Source of the DNA: RAM1 sp041905405
GTDB lineage: Bacteria; Pseudomonadota; Gammaproteobacteria; Burkholderiales; Burkholderiaceae_C
Assembly: GCA_041905405.1 (NCBI GenBank)
Contig: JAYRLC010000021.1
Span: 1-64,000, forward strand
DNA: 64,000 bases
Direction of reading: 5' to 3'
Part shown: positions 35,711-43,834 of the stretch, in pieces
How the letters are laid out: every line of letters begins with the position of its first letter
Numbering within the stretch: the first letter of the stretch is position 1
The notes under the pieces: generated by a model
Seen by the model: only the letters and a program-made list of their open reading frames with translations
The model's database searches: none
What the model was told of the DNA's origin: nothing
Position numbers and translations under genes: made by a program

Positions 35711-37114
35711 TCAACGGGATGCCAGCGGCACCAGCGGGAAGCCGTTGTCGAACACGGTCTCGCCCCAGTTGGCCGACAGGTCCATGCGGTATTCGGCCGC
35801 GTCCAGCGTTTTGCCGTCCGCAAGCAGCGGCGTGAGACGCAGGTAGTAGGCGCCGGGCTTGAGCGTGCCCAGCTGCAGCGCGGGTTCCGCGGCATCCTGG
35901 CGCAGCAGCACGTTGGCAAATGCGGCATCCGACGCCAGCTCGACGCGGAAGCGCTGCGTGGGCATGGGCCGGCCGTTGTCCATCTGGGTGGACCACACCA
36001 GCCGGTTCTGGCCGTCGCGCAGGCTCAGCGTGGAACTGGTCAGGCGCCAGCGGATGGGCTCCTTCACGGCCACGAGCTTGACCGAATCGAAGCCCTCGAT
36101 GCCCTGCGCGTCAATGTCGCGCACCCGTGCGTACCAGTTGGCGTTGTCCAGGGTGCCCAGGTCCACGCTGGCCGTCGTGACTTTCAGGTCACGCACGATG
36201 CGGTCGAATTTGTCGTCGCTGGCCACCTGCACGCGAAACGACGACGCGCCCGGCAGAACCGGCATGGGCAGCAGCGCCTGCGGCTTGTTCAGTTCAGTCG
36301 GCAGGGCGGACAGGTCGGGCGCGGGCAGCAGTTTGACGACACGCACCTCGCGCTCGGCCGGATTGATGAGGGCGCCCGTGCCGCCGGGCAGATCGGCGCC
36401 GCTTTGCTGGGCGGGGTTGTCGGCGCGCACGTTGCCCTCGACCACTTCGGTGCGGGCGTTGCGTGACGCCGGGTCGTCGTAGGCCACGCGGAACTGCGTG
36501 CCACGCACGCCCACCAGGGACGTCGGCGTTTCGATCTGCAGCGGCGTGGCGCGGTGCTGGATGCGCGCGGCCAGCGTTTCCAGGGCTCCTTGCGTCAGAC
36601 GAATCAGGCCGGAGAACCAGGTCGTCGAACCACTGGCCGAGGCATCGCGCATGGCGTAGTCACGGTTGCTCACCACGTCGGCCAGGGTCTGCGGCAGCAT
36701 TTTGACCTGGGTGCCATCGCCCAGCTGCACGATCGCGGAGCTGTTGGCGCCCGTGGTCAGGCGGGCGCCTTCGGGAACGGCCATGCCCACCGTCGCGGGG
36801 GCGCCGGCCAACTGCACGTTGCCCGCCACGCTGATGATGCGGGCCTGCGCGGGCTGGAACTTCAGCAGCCGCAGCGGGATGTTGATTTGTTGGCCCGGCC
36901 GGATGAAGTTGGGGTCCTTCATTTGGTTGAACTTCGCGACCTCGTTCCAGGCGCCGGGGCGCACCAGCAGGTCGCGCGTGAGGCGGATCAGCTTGTCCGA
37001 CGGCTTGACGGTGTAGGGCAGGCTGGGCTCAGGGGCTGCGGGCGCAGGCGCTTGGGCCAGCGCCGCGGCCGCGGACAGGGCCAGCGCGGCGGCTGCCAGG
37101 GGGGTGAACTTCAT
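35711..37114 (-). CDS. FecR-domain protein with LysM
   Basis: A 467-residue secreted protein. AGGAG lies before the ATG at 37114. The signal peptide ends in ALAQ. A LysM-like peptidoglycan-binding domain covers about 32-80 (YTVKPSDKLIRLTRDLL, RPGQQINIP). A FecR domain follows at about 85-230 (VPEGARLTTGANSSAIVQLG, later LVGVRGTQFRVAYD). The remainder contains Ig/Fn3-like beta-rich repeats (SFRVQVASDDKFDRIVRDL). In Burkholderiales such proteins often accompany adenylate cyclases. Here two cyclic-nucleotide-binding proteins follow, which fits a link to cAMP or c-di-GMP sensing by inference. Confidence 0.85.
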   Translation of the reverse strand: MKFTPLAAAALALSAAAALAQAPAPAAPEPSLPYTVKPSDKLIRLTRDLLVRPGAWNEVAKFNQMKDPNFIRPGQQINIPLRLLKFQPAQARIISVAGNVQLAGAPATVGMAVPEGARLTTGANSSAIVQLGDGTQVKMLPQTLADVVSNRDYAMRDASASGSTTWFSGLIRLTQGALETLAARIQHRATPLQIETPTSLVGVRGTQFRVAYDDPASRNARTEVVEGNVRADNPAQQSGADLPGGTGALINPAEREVRVVKLLPAPDLSALPTELNKPQALLPMPVLPGASSFRVQVASDDKFDRIVRDLKVTTASVDLGTLDNANWYARVRDIDAQGIEGFDSVKLVAVKEPIRWRLTSSTLSLRDGQNRLVWSTQMDNGRPMPTQRFRVELASDAAFANVLLRQDAAEPALQLGTLKPGAYYLRLTPLLADGKTLDAAEYRMDLSANWGETVFDNGFPLVPLASR

Positions 37115-37728
37115 GCAGGCTCCTGGGGGCGGGACGGTCGAACGGCGTTTTTGGGGCGGAACGCCTTGCAGACCGTGTCTCGGGTTTCCAGGTAAGGCCC
37201 GCCGATCAGGTCGATGCAATACGGAACGGCTGCGAAGATGCCTGCCGTCTGCGTCTGCCCGTCCGCCGATTTGAGCCCTTCCAGGGTTTCCTGAATAGCC
37301 TTGGGCTGGCCTGGCAGGTTGATGATGAGGCTTTTGTCACGGATCACGGCGCATTGGCGCGACAGGATGGCCGTGGGCACGAAGCGCAGGCTGATCTGGC
37401 GCATCTGTTCGCCAAAGCCAGGCATTTCCTTGTGGGCGACGGCCAGCGTGGCCTCGGGTGTCACGTCGCGCGGCGCGGGGCCGGTGCCGCCGGTGGTGAG
37501 CACCAGCGAGCAGCCTGCATCGACCAGCTCGATCAGCGTCTGGCTGATGAGCGCCTGCTCGTCGGGGATCAGGCGCGCCTCGAACGCCAGGGGGTTGAGC
37601 AACGCGCTGGTGAGCCAGTCGCGCAGGGCGGGCAGGCCCTTGTCTTCATAGACGCCCGTGGACGCACGGTCGCTGATGGAAACGATGCCGATGCGCACGG
37701 GATCGGGCAGGGGCACCAGGCTACTCAT
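37111..37728 (-). CDS. mog: Molybdopterin adenylyltransferase (MogA type)
   Basis: Adenylates molybdopterin before molybdate insertion. The 205-residue protein starts at the ATG at 37728 with RIGIVSISDRASTGVYEDKG, followed by the cofactor-binding LVLTTGGTGPAPRDVTPEAT and LIINLPGQPKAIQETLEGLK. Its product is needed by the nitrate reductase NasA encoded elsewhere in this window. It overlaps the darP gene by 8 bases and the FecR gene by 4, so all are in one minus-strand operon. Confidence 0.92.
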   Translation of the reverse strand: MSSLVPLPDPVRIGIVSISDRASTGVYEDKGLPALRDWLTSALLNPLAFEARLIPDEQALISQTLIELVDAGCSLVLTTGGTGPAPRDVTPEATLAVAHKEMPGFGEQMRQISLRFVPTAILSRQCAVIRDKSLIINLPGQPKAIQETLEGLKSADGQTQTAGIFAAVPYCIDLIGGPYLETRDTVCKAFRPKNAVRPSRPQEPA

Positions 37729-38368
37729 GGGTGTCCTGTGCATCGGGGACGTCGCCCCCGCCGTCCAGCTGCTCGCGCACGAGCTGGAAAATCTCGCGGT
37801 ACGCCCGCCCGCGGCGGGGCGCCAGCCCCTGCGAAACGGACGCCTTGTCGGGCTGCGCGTCCTTGCGGGCCTGGCGGGCCAGCGCGCGCAGCTGCTGCGA
37901 GTCGGTGCCGGGGTACAGCCGCAACCACTCGCCAATGGCGTCGTCGCTTTCGACCAGGCGGTCGCGCCATTGCTCGGCTTCGTGCAGGGACAGCGTGGCC
38001 TGGGCCGAGCCGCGCTGCTGCTCGTCCAGCGCGGCGCGCGCGGCGTCCAGCGTTTCGGCATCCAGGCCGCGCATGAGCTTGCCCACGTACTGCATCTGGC
38101 GGCGCTTGCCCTCGAAATTGGTGATGCGTTTGGCTTCGGCCATCGCGTCGAGCAGCTTGTCGGGCAGGGCCAGGCGTTCCATCAAGTCGGCCCGCAGCGT
38201 CAGCAGGGACTCGCCCAGCTTTTGCAGCTCGGTGCTTTCGCGCTTGAGGTCGGTCTTGCTGGCCTCATGCGTGCCCTTGAGTTCGGCCTTGAGCTCCAGG
38301 TCCAGTTCACTGCCCTCGGCAACGAACTGGCCGCGGACGAAATAGCCTTTTTTGGGTTTACGTGACAT
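37721..38368 (-). CDS. darP: Ribosome biogenesis factor DarP/YjgA (DUF615)
   Basis: Associates with late 50S ribosomal precursors. The 215-residue protein shows the DUF615 pattern: SRKPKKGYFVRGQFV at the start, LTLRADLMERLALPDKLLDA, then RRQMQYVGKLMR and a C-terminal SQQLRALARQARKDAQ. The ATG at 38368 is used, since the 23 residues upstream are not conserved. It diverges from pmbA, the arrangement found in many proteobacteria. Confidence 0.93.
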   Translation of the reverse strand: MSRKPKKGYFVRGQFVAEGSELDLELKAELKGTHEASKTDLKRESTELQKLGESLLTLRADLMERLALPDKLLDAMAEAKRITNFEGKRRQMQYVGKLMRGLDAETLDAARAALDEQQRGSAQATLSLHEAEQWRDRLVESDDAIGEWLRLYPGTDSQQLRALARQARKDAQPDKASVSQGLAPRRGRAYREIFQLVREQLDGGGDVPDAQDTHE

Positions 38369-38429
38369 GGTGGGAATAGGGGCGGGTGCAACCCGCCGGC
38401 GCGAAGCGACAAGTATCATAGCCTCCGCC

Positions 38430-39806
38430 ATGAACAAACCTGCCCCCCGAGCCGACAGCGGCTTCGCCTACAGCCGCGCCACTTTTGAAGAACTCGTGGA
38501 CCGGGCCCTGGCCCATGCCAAAAAGCTGGGCGCGACCGACGCCGGCGCCGAAGCGTCCGAGGGCTGCGGCCTGAGCGTGTCGGTACGCAAGGGGGAGCTT
38601 GAGACCGTGGAGCGCAACCGCGACAAATCGCTGGGCGTGACCGTGTACCTGGGCAACCGCCGGGGCAACGCCAGCACGTCCGACTTTTCCAGCGCTGCCA
38701 TCCAGCAGACCGTGCAGGCCGCCTACGATATCGCCCGCTTCACGGCGGAAGACCCCGTGGCCGGCCTGCCCGACGCGGCCGATATCGCCCAGCCTGCCGA
38801 GCAACCCGACCTGGACCTGTTCCACCCCTGGGCCGTTACGAGCGAAGAGGCGGCCCGGCTGGCGCTGGAATGCGAGGAAGCCGCGCTCAGCACCGACAAG
38901 CGCATCACCAACAGCGAGGGCGCGGGCGTCTCGGCGCAGCAAAGCCATTTCTTCAGCGCGCACACGCGCGGCTTTCGCGGCGGCTATGCCAGCTCGCGCC
39001 ACAGCATCTCGGTCGCGCCGATCGCGGGCCGCGGCGACGGCATGCAGCGCGACGCCTGGTACAGCTCCATGCGCAGCGCCGCCGAGCTGGCGGGCGCCCA
39101 GGCCGTGGGCCGGTATGCCGCCGAACGGGCGCTCAGCCGCCTGAAGGCCCGCAAGATCGCCACGACCGAATGCCCCGTGCTGTTCGAATCACCCCTGGCC
39201 GCAGGCCTGCTGGGCGGCTTCGTGCAGGCCACCAGCGGCGGCGCGCTGTACCGCAAGAGCAGTTTTCTGCTCGATTCGCTGGGCAAGAGCGTGTTCCCGG
39301 CCCACATCGATATCGTCGAAGACCCCCACGTGCTGCGCGGCAAGGGCAGCTCGCCTTTCGATGAAGAAGGCGTGCGCACCAAAGCCCGCAAGGTTGTGGA
39401 CGCCGGCCGCGTCGAAGGTTATTTCCTGAGCACCTATTCCGCGCGCAAGCTGGGCATGAAGACCACCGGCAATGCAGGCGGCTCGCACAACCTCACACTG
39501 CGCTCGCGCCGTACCAAGCCGGGCGACGACCTGGACGAAATGCTGCGCAAGCTGGGCACGGGCCTGTTCGTGATCGAACTGATGGGGCAGGGCGTGAACT
39601 ACGTGACCGGCGACTATTCGCGCGGCGCCAGCGGCTTCTGGGTTGAAAACGGCCGCATTGCCTTCCCGGTGGAAGAGATCACCATCGCCGGCAACCTGAA
39701 GGATATGTTCAAGGGCATCAGCGCCGTGGGCGCCGACGCCTACAACTACGGCGCCAAGACCGTGGGGTCCGTCCTGGTCAACCGGATGAAGGTGGCGGGG
39801 TCCTGA
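38430..39806 (+). CDS. pmbA: Metalloprotease PmbA/TldE
   Basis: Partner of TldD in a heterodimeric zinc protease that trims peptides such as microcin precursors and the CcdA antitoxin. The 458-residue protein matches across its length: SVRKGELETVERNRDKSLGV near the start, GGFVQATSGGALYRKSSFLL in the middle and GVNYVTGDYSRGASGFWVEN near the end. The catalytic HExxxH is in TldD, not here, as expected. The ATG at 38430 is chosen since conserved sequence begins shortly after it. Confidence 0.95.
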   Translation: MNKPAPRADSGFAYSRATFEELVDRALAHAKKLGATDAGAEASEGCGLSVSVRKGELETVERNRDKSLGVTVYLGNRRGNASTSDFSSAAIQQTVQAAYDIARFTAEDPVAGLPDAADIAQPAEQPDLDLFHPWAVTSEEAARLALECEEAALSTDKRITNSEGAGVSAQQSHFFSAHTRGFRGGYASSRHSISVAPIAGRGDGMQRDAWYSSMRSAAELAGAQAVGRYAAERALSRLKARKIATTECPVLFESPLAAGLLGGFVQATSGGALYRKSSFLLDSLGKSVFPAHIDIVEDPHVLRGKGSSPFDEEGVRTKARKVVDAGRVEGYFLSTYSARKLGMKTTGNAGGSHNLTLRSRRTKPGDDLDEMLRKLGTGLFVIELMGQGVNYVTGDYSRGASGFWVENGRIAFPVEEITIAGNLKDMFKGISAVGADAYNYGAKTVGSVLVNRMKVAGS

Positions 39807-39815
39807 GCGGGCGCT

Positions 39816-40238
39816 TCAGGCGTCCCAGGGGTTGACGATGCGCAGACCGGCAATGCCGTGGAAGTCTGCAACATTGCGCGTGACAAGCACCTTGGAATAC
39901 GCGAGTGCCGTGGCCGCGATCTGCGCATCTTCCACGGACAGGGGCGTGCCCTGGCGGGTTCGCGCCGAAACGATCGCTGCATACGGCGGGGCGCAGTCTT
40001 CGCTGAAAGGCAGGCAGCGCGCGTGAAAGTCTTCTTCAAACATGGCGGTGGCCTGGGCCGAAAGGCCGCTGCGCCGTTTGCCTGATGGCAGCAGGCCAAT
40101 GCCCAGTTCGATTTCGGCGCGCGTGATGGCGCTGATGTACAGCTCGTGCGGGGGCAGGGCATCGACCCAGGCAAGTACCTGCGGCGCAGGGGCCGCACGC
40201 ATCAGCTCCGACAGGACGTTCGTGTCCAGCAGGTACAT
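39816..40238 (-). CDS. vapC: PIN-domain toxin (VapC/FitB type)
   Basis: A 140-residue predicted Mg-dependent endoribonuclease. PIN acidic residues are seen in MYLLDTNVLSEL (Asp5), ITRAEIELGIG and SVEDAQIAATAL. The C-terminal VTRNVADFHGIAGLRIVNPW is typical of the FitB-like branch. The ATG at 40238 starts 5 bases after the antitoxin stop. Together with the gene upstream it forms a type II toxin-antitoxin pair; the RNA target is unknown. Confidence 0.92.
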   Translation of the reverse strand: MYLLDTNVLSELMRAAPAPQVLAWVDALPPHELYISAITRAEIELGIGLLPSGKRRSGLSAQATAMFEEDFHARCLPFSEDCAPPYAAIVSARTRQGTPLSVEDAQIAATALAYSKVLVTRNVADFHGIAGLRIVNPWDA

Positions 40239-40242
40239 GCGG

Positions 40243-40479
40243 TCAGAAAGCCGGGGGACGGCGCGGGGGGCGGCGGGGTAACAGCTCGAGCTCGTCCCGG
40301 GATGCGCTGAAGCGGTCACGGATGCGGCTGCCAAGCCTGTCGGTCGGGCTGTCTCCCAAGGTCGCGCGCGTGAGGATGCGGCGCACCTCTTCTTCCATGG
40401 CCCAGCCGTGCTCAGCCGCCTGGATGCGCAGGCGGGCCTTGACTTCTGGGGGGAGGTTGCGGACGGTCAGGATCGACAT
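40243..40479 (-). CDS. vapB: VapB/FitA-type antitoxin
   Basis: A 78-residue protein whose first 40 residues form a ribbon-helix-helix DNA-binding domain (MSILTVRNLPPEVKARLRIQ, then EEVRRILTRA). The Arg/Pro-rich C-terminus (LLPRRPPRRPPAF) probably threads into the PIN active site. The ATG at 40479 is taken because ILTVRNLP is the conserved start of the family. It would repress its own operon with VapC through the inverted repeats just upstream. Confidence 0.92.
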   Translation of the reverse strand: MSILTVRNLPPEVKARLRIQAAEHGWAMEEEVRRILTRATLGDSPTDRLGSRIRDRFSASRDELELLPRRPPRRPPAF

Positions 40480-40496
40480 GGCAGTGCTTGCAACAG

Positions 40497-40533
40497 TTGA
40501 CAGCATTATCAGCATTGCATGCAATGCTGTCAA
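40497..40533. promoter_or_regulatory. Inverted-repeat operator of the vapBC-type pair
   Basis: TTGACAGCATT (40497-40507) and its exact complement AATGCTGTCAA (40523-40533) flank 15 bases. Nested inside is a perfect 16-base palindrome GCATTGCATGCAATGC (40512-40527). The site lies 18 bases upstream of the vapB start, where autoregulatory ribbon-helix-helix operators are found. It also touches the end of the yqeY gene. Confidence 0.75.
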
Positions 40534-40540
40534 AAGCAGG

Positions 40541-40987
40541 TCAACCTGCGAGCGCCGCCTTCACCGCCGCACTGACCTGACCCATGTCGGCCTTGCCGGC
40601 CAGTTTGGCTTTCACGGCACCCATGACCTTGCCCATGTCACCGGGGCCCTTGGCTCCGAGTTCCGCGACGATGGCTTTGACGTCGGCAGCGACCTCGTCG
40701 GCTGACAGGCGCGCCGGCAGGTAGACCTGCAGCACCTTGGTCTCGGCGATTTCCTTGTCGGCCAGGTCCTGGCGGCCGGCCTTCTGGAAAGCGTCGATGC
40801 TGTCCTTGCGCTGCTTGAGCATCTTGTCGACGATGGCGATCACGGCCACGTCGTCCAGCTCGACGCGCTCGTCCACTTCCTTTTGCTTCATGGCGGCGGT
40901 CAGCAGGCGGATGGTGCCCAGGCGCTCGCTGTCCTTGGCGCGCATGGCGGCCTTCATGTCTTCGGTGATCTGGTCTTTGAGGCTCAT
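40541..40987 (-). CDS. yqeY: GatB/YqeY domain protein
   Basis: A 148-residue protein composed of the helical YqeY domain also found at the C-terminus of GatB: LKDQITEDMKAAMRAKDSER at the start, then EEKMLKQRKDSI-like helices and GDMGKVMGAVKAKLAGKADM near the end. It is suspected to bind tRNA, but free-standing YqeY has no proven role. It follows rpsU, as in most Burkholderiales, with an intrinsic terminator between. Confidence 0.95.
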   Translation of the reverse strand: MSLKDQITEDMKAAMRAKDSERLGTIRLLTAAMKQKEVDERVELDDVAVIAIVDKMLKQRKDSIDAFQKAGRQDLADKEIAETKVLQVYLPARLSADEVAADVKAIVAELGAKGPGDMGKVMGAVKAKLAGKADMGQVSAAVKAALAG

Positions 40988-41012
40988 GGTGTTTTCCTTG
41001 AGGGGGACAATG

Positions 41013-41047
41013 AAAAAAGCCTGCTTGAGCGTCCCCAGGCAGGCTTT
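41013..41047 (-). terminator. Intrinsic terminator after rpsU
   Basis: Stem AAAGCCTGC/GCAGGCTTT with a 14-base loop. On the minus strand it is followed by a T6 run (complement of 41013-41018). It lies between the rpsU stop and the yqeY start, so it may act as an attenuator between the two genes. The symmetric A/T tracts also allow plus-strand termination. Confidence 0.75.
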
Positions 41048-41073
41048 GGTCGGTTGCCGCGAGGGCAGTGTGC

Positions 41074-41286
41074 TTAGTACAGCTTTTTCGGCAGCTGCAT
41101 GCTGCGAACGCGCTTGTAGTGGCGCTTGACGGCGGCGGCCTTCTTGCGCTTGCGCTCGGCGGTGGGCTTTTCGTAGAACTCGCGGGCGCGCAGTTCGGTC
41201 AGCAGACCCAGCTTTTCGATGGTGCGCTTGAAGCGGCGCAGGGCGACGTCAAACGGCTCGTTTTCTTTAACGCGGATGGTGGTCAT
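41074..41286 (-). CDS. rpsU: 30S ribosomal protein S21
   Basis: A 70-residue small-subunit protein with the S21 core [20 protein letters not shown] followed by the basic tail ([20 protein letters not shown]). It binds near the anti-Shine-Dalgarno end of 16S rRNA and helps initiation. It is intact and of normal length. A strong promoter lies at 41411-41438, with a leader of about 115 bases containing a hairpin. Confidence 0.98.
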
Positions 41287-41361
41287 TAGCTAATGAAGTC
41301 CAATTTGTGCGGCCAGAGGGGTCAAGGGAAGATCAGCCCCTGCTCCGTAACCGCTGAAAGT

Positions 41362-41391
41362 CCCCCACTTGAGGTGATCAGGCCGTGGGGG
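41362..41391 (-). promoter_or_regulatory. Hairpin in the rpsU mRNA leader
   Basis: CCCCCAC and GTGGGGG pair around a 16-base loop in the rpsU 5' leader, 76 bases before the start codon. No T-run follows, so it is not a terminator. It could protect the mRNA or serve as a binding site for S21 or another regulator; this is inference from position. Confidence 0.4.
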
Positions 41392-41410
41392 TTTGCCAGC
41401 AAAGCCTTGA

Positions 41411-41438
41411 ATTATAACGTTTTTCCGGCTTCGTTCAA
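41411..41438 (-). promoter_or_regulatory. Sigma-70 promoter of rpsU
   Basis: On the minus strand TTGAAC, a 16-base spacer, and TATAAT. The -10 matches consensus fully and the -35 at five of six positions. It overlaps the 3' end of the HI0933-type oxidoreductase gene (stop at 41435), so rpsU transcription is independent of that gene. Confidence 0.8.
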
Positions 41439-42661
41439 GGTTGGCTGGCCGTGGCGGCCGGCAGCGCCATGGCGCAGGCGTGGGCGCTGGCCCAGGCCCA
41501 CTGGAAGTTGTAGCCGCCCAGCCAGCCGGTCACGTCCACCACCTCGCCGATGAAATACAGGCCGGGCTGTTTCGATTCCAGGGTCTGCTGCGACAGGTCG
41601 CGCGTGTCCACACCGCCGGCCGTGACCTCGGCCTTGGCATAGCCTTCGGTGCCGGTGGGGGTGAGTTCCCAGCGCGCCAGGCGATCGGCCAACTGGGCCA
41701 GTGCCTTGTCGGACGCTTCGTTCACCGGCCGCTGCCAGGCCGGGTCCCGGCCGGCCCACGCGTCGGCCAGGCGCGACGGCACCCAGGCCGCCAGCTCGTT
41801 GGCGATGCGCTTGCGCGACTGCAGCTTGGCCTGCGCCAGCGCGCCGCCCACGTCGGTGCCCGGCGCCAGGTCGATGCGCACGGGCGTGCCGGGTTGCCAG
41901 TAGCTGGAGATCTGCAGCACGGCGGGGCCGCTCAGGCCGCGGTGGGTGAACAGCAGGTCTTCGTCGAAGGCTGTGAGCGACTTTTTGGCACCGGTCTCGA
42001 TGCGCACGGGCAGCGCCAGCCCGGCCAGCTCGGCATAAGGCTGCCAGGCCGCACCGTCAAACGTCAACGGCACCAGCGCGGGCCGCGTGTCCACAAGGCG
42101 CAGGCCGAACTGCCGCGCGATGCGGTAGCCAAAATCCGTCGCCCCGATCTTGGGGATGGACAGGCCGCCGGTGGCCACGACCACGCTGGCCGCATGCACC
42201 GGGCCGCCGTCGGTGTCCAGTTCGTAGCCCGACGCGCCGTGGCGCACGGCCTGCACGCCGCAGGGCTGGCGCCGCACCACGCCGCCGGCATCGCACTCGG
42301 CGACCAGCATGTTGATCAGGTCTCCGGCCGAGCGGTCGCAGAACAGCTGGCCCTTGTGCTTTTCGTGAAAGGCGATGCCATGCTTTTGCAGCAGCGCGAT
42401 GAAGTCCTGCGGCGTGTAGCGTGACAGCGCCGAGCGGCAGAAATGCGGGTTGGCGCTGATGAAGTGCTTCTGTGGCGCGCGCGGGTCCAGGTCGCGGTTG
42501 GTGAAGTTGGCCCGGCCGCCGCCGGAGATGCGGATTTTTTCGGCCACCTTGGGCGAATGGTCCAGCAGCAGGACCTTCAGGCCGCGCTGGCCCGCCACGC
42601 CGGCGCAGAACAGGCCGGCGGCGCCGCCGCCGATGATGACGGCGTCGAAGCGCGGACTCAT
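41435..42661 (-). CDS. HI0933/YhiN-type FAD-dependent oxidoreductase
   Basis: A 408-residue flavoprotein with the N-terminal dinucleotide-binding motif AVIIGGGAAGLFCAGVAGQR and the family markers ISGGGRANFTN and GLSGPAVLQISSYW. The C-terminal YFIGEVVDVTGWLGGYNFQW closes the FAD site. These proteins (TIGR00275) are conserved but lack a defined substrate; some relatives reduce bile acids. The ATG at 42661 is taken because the motif follows at once. It overlaps the desaturase-type gene upstream by 4 bases. Confidence 0.92.
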   Translation of the reverse strand: MSPRFDAVIIGGGAAGLFCAGVAGQRGLKVLLLDHSPKVAEKIRISGGGRANFTNRDLDPRAPQKHFISANPHFCRSALSRYTPQDFIALLQKHGIAFHEKHKGQLFCDRSAGDLINMLVAECDAGGVVRRQPCGVQAVRHGASGYELDTDGGPVHAASVVVATGGLSIPKIGATDFGYRIARQFGLRLVDTRPALVPLTFDGAAWQPYAELAGLALPVRIETGAKKSLTAFDEDLLFTHRGLSGPAVLQISSYWQPGTPVRIDLAPGTDVGGALAQAKLQSRKRIANELAAWVPSRLADAWAGRDPAWQRPVNEASDKALAQLADRLARWELTPTGTEGYAKAEVTAGGVDTRDLSQQTLESKQPGLYFIGEVVDVTGWLGGYNFQWAWASAHACAMALPAATASQP

Positions 42662-43785
42662 GGCTTCCAGGTGAACGGGAACTTGAATTGCTTCACGAAG
42701 CCATTGGGCACGTAGTCGCCCAGCACGCCGTAGCGTTCGGGCCATTCGCGGTCACTTTTGACCGCTGTGCCGAAAAGATGGTCCAAGAAGGAAAAGTGCG
42801 CTGCGTAGTTACGGTCCAGCGCCTCCTGGTCCTGGCTGTGGTGCCAGTGGTGGAAATTGGGCGTGACGATCAGGTAGCGCAACGGCCCCAGGCGCACGCT
42901 GACATTGGCATGGTTGAACACGGCCTGGAAACCCACGATCACGATGTAGAGGTCGATCACTTCCTTGGAGAACCCGAGTACGTAGATCGGGGCCAGCACC
43001 AGCGTGCGGGTGATCAGCAGCTCAAGGATGTGCTGACGCGAACCGGCCATCCAGTCCATGCTTTTTACGCTGTGGTGCACGGCATGCAGACGCCATAGCA
43101 CGGGCACCTCGTGGTAGGCGCGGTGCGTCCAGTACTGGACCAGGTCGGCGACCAGCACGATCAGCAGCACACCCGCCCAGGTGGGCAACCCCTGGATCCA
43201 GCCACGCATGCCGTCGCTGGCGGCCCAGCCGAAGAAGCGATGCACGGCGAGGTTTGTTGCCAGCAGAACAAAGCCCACCACCATGTGGTTGACGATGAAG
43301 TGGTGAAAGTCGGTCTGCCACTCGGCGCGGAATACCGGCTGATCCTTGCGCAGGGCAAACAGCTTTTCGATGAAGATGAAGATCAGCGACGAGCCCAGCA
43401 GGTCCAGAATGAACCAGTCCAGCCCGATATAGGGCGTGTCATCCGGGAAGTTGGGGTCGACATCCACCTTGTGTCCCCCCAGCAGCGCCGTCAGCACGAC
43501 CAGCACAAACGCGAACGAGGACAGCCAGCGTGCGCGGCTGAAGATGATGTTGACCAGTGACAGGCCACCCGCCAGGACCAGCGCGGCCAGCATGATCTGG
43601 CGGATCACGGCCACGTCATAGCTCTTGCGAAGCTGTGGAGTGGTGAGGTATTCGGGGAAGTGAAAGGCCAGCACGCCCAGGAAGCAGAGAATTGCCAGGC
43701 TCAGTGCGACCACGCCGGTGATCAGTCCATGACCGGGCTTCAGCGCGCCGTGACTTTCGGTGAATTCGTTGAGTTTTTCCAGCAT
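42658..43785 (-). CDS. Sterol desaturase/fatty acid hydroxylase family membrane protein
   Basis: A 375-residue polytopic membrane di-iron enzyme. Histidine clusters typical of the family are visible: HRAYHEVPVLWRLHAVHHS (HxxxH and HxxHH) and a late TPNFHHWHHSQD. About six hydrophobic segments precede and surround them. The substrate is unknown; bacterial members hydroxylate or desaturate lipids, carotenoids or sterol-like compounds. It is coupled to the flavoprotein gene downstream by ATGA overlap, so the flavoprotein may be an electron partner by inference. Confidence 0.9.
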   Translation of the reverse strand: MLEKLNEFTESHGALKPGHGLITGVVALSLAILCFLGVLAFHFPEYLTTPQLRKSYDVAVIRQIMLAALVLAGGLSLVNIIFSRARWLSSFAFVLVVLTALLGGHKVDVDPNFPDDTPYIGLDWFILDLLGSSLIFIFIEKLFALRKDQPVFRAEWQTDFHHFIVNHMVVGFVLLATNLAVHRFFGWAASDGMRGWIQGLPTWAGVLLIVLVADLVQYWTHRAYHEVPVLWRLHAVHHSVKSMDWMAGSRQHILELLITRTLVLAPIYVLGFSKEVIDLYIVIVGFQAVFNHANVSVRLGPLRYLIVTPNFHHWHHSQDQEALDRNYAAHFSFLDHLFGTAVKSDREWPERYGVLGDYVPNGFVKQFKFPFTWKP

Positions 43786-43834
43786 GCGCGGAGTTCCCTG
43801 TCAGATGCGCGGCAGTGTAGCGCGGGTCATGGGC

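Noticed and set aside
39816..40479. The vapBC-type pair as a phage-defence island
   Set aside because: It is a standard type II toxin-antitoxin pair between housekeeping genes, with no other defence genes nearby.
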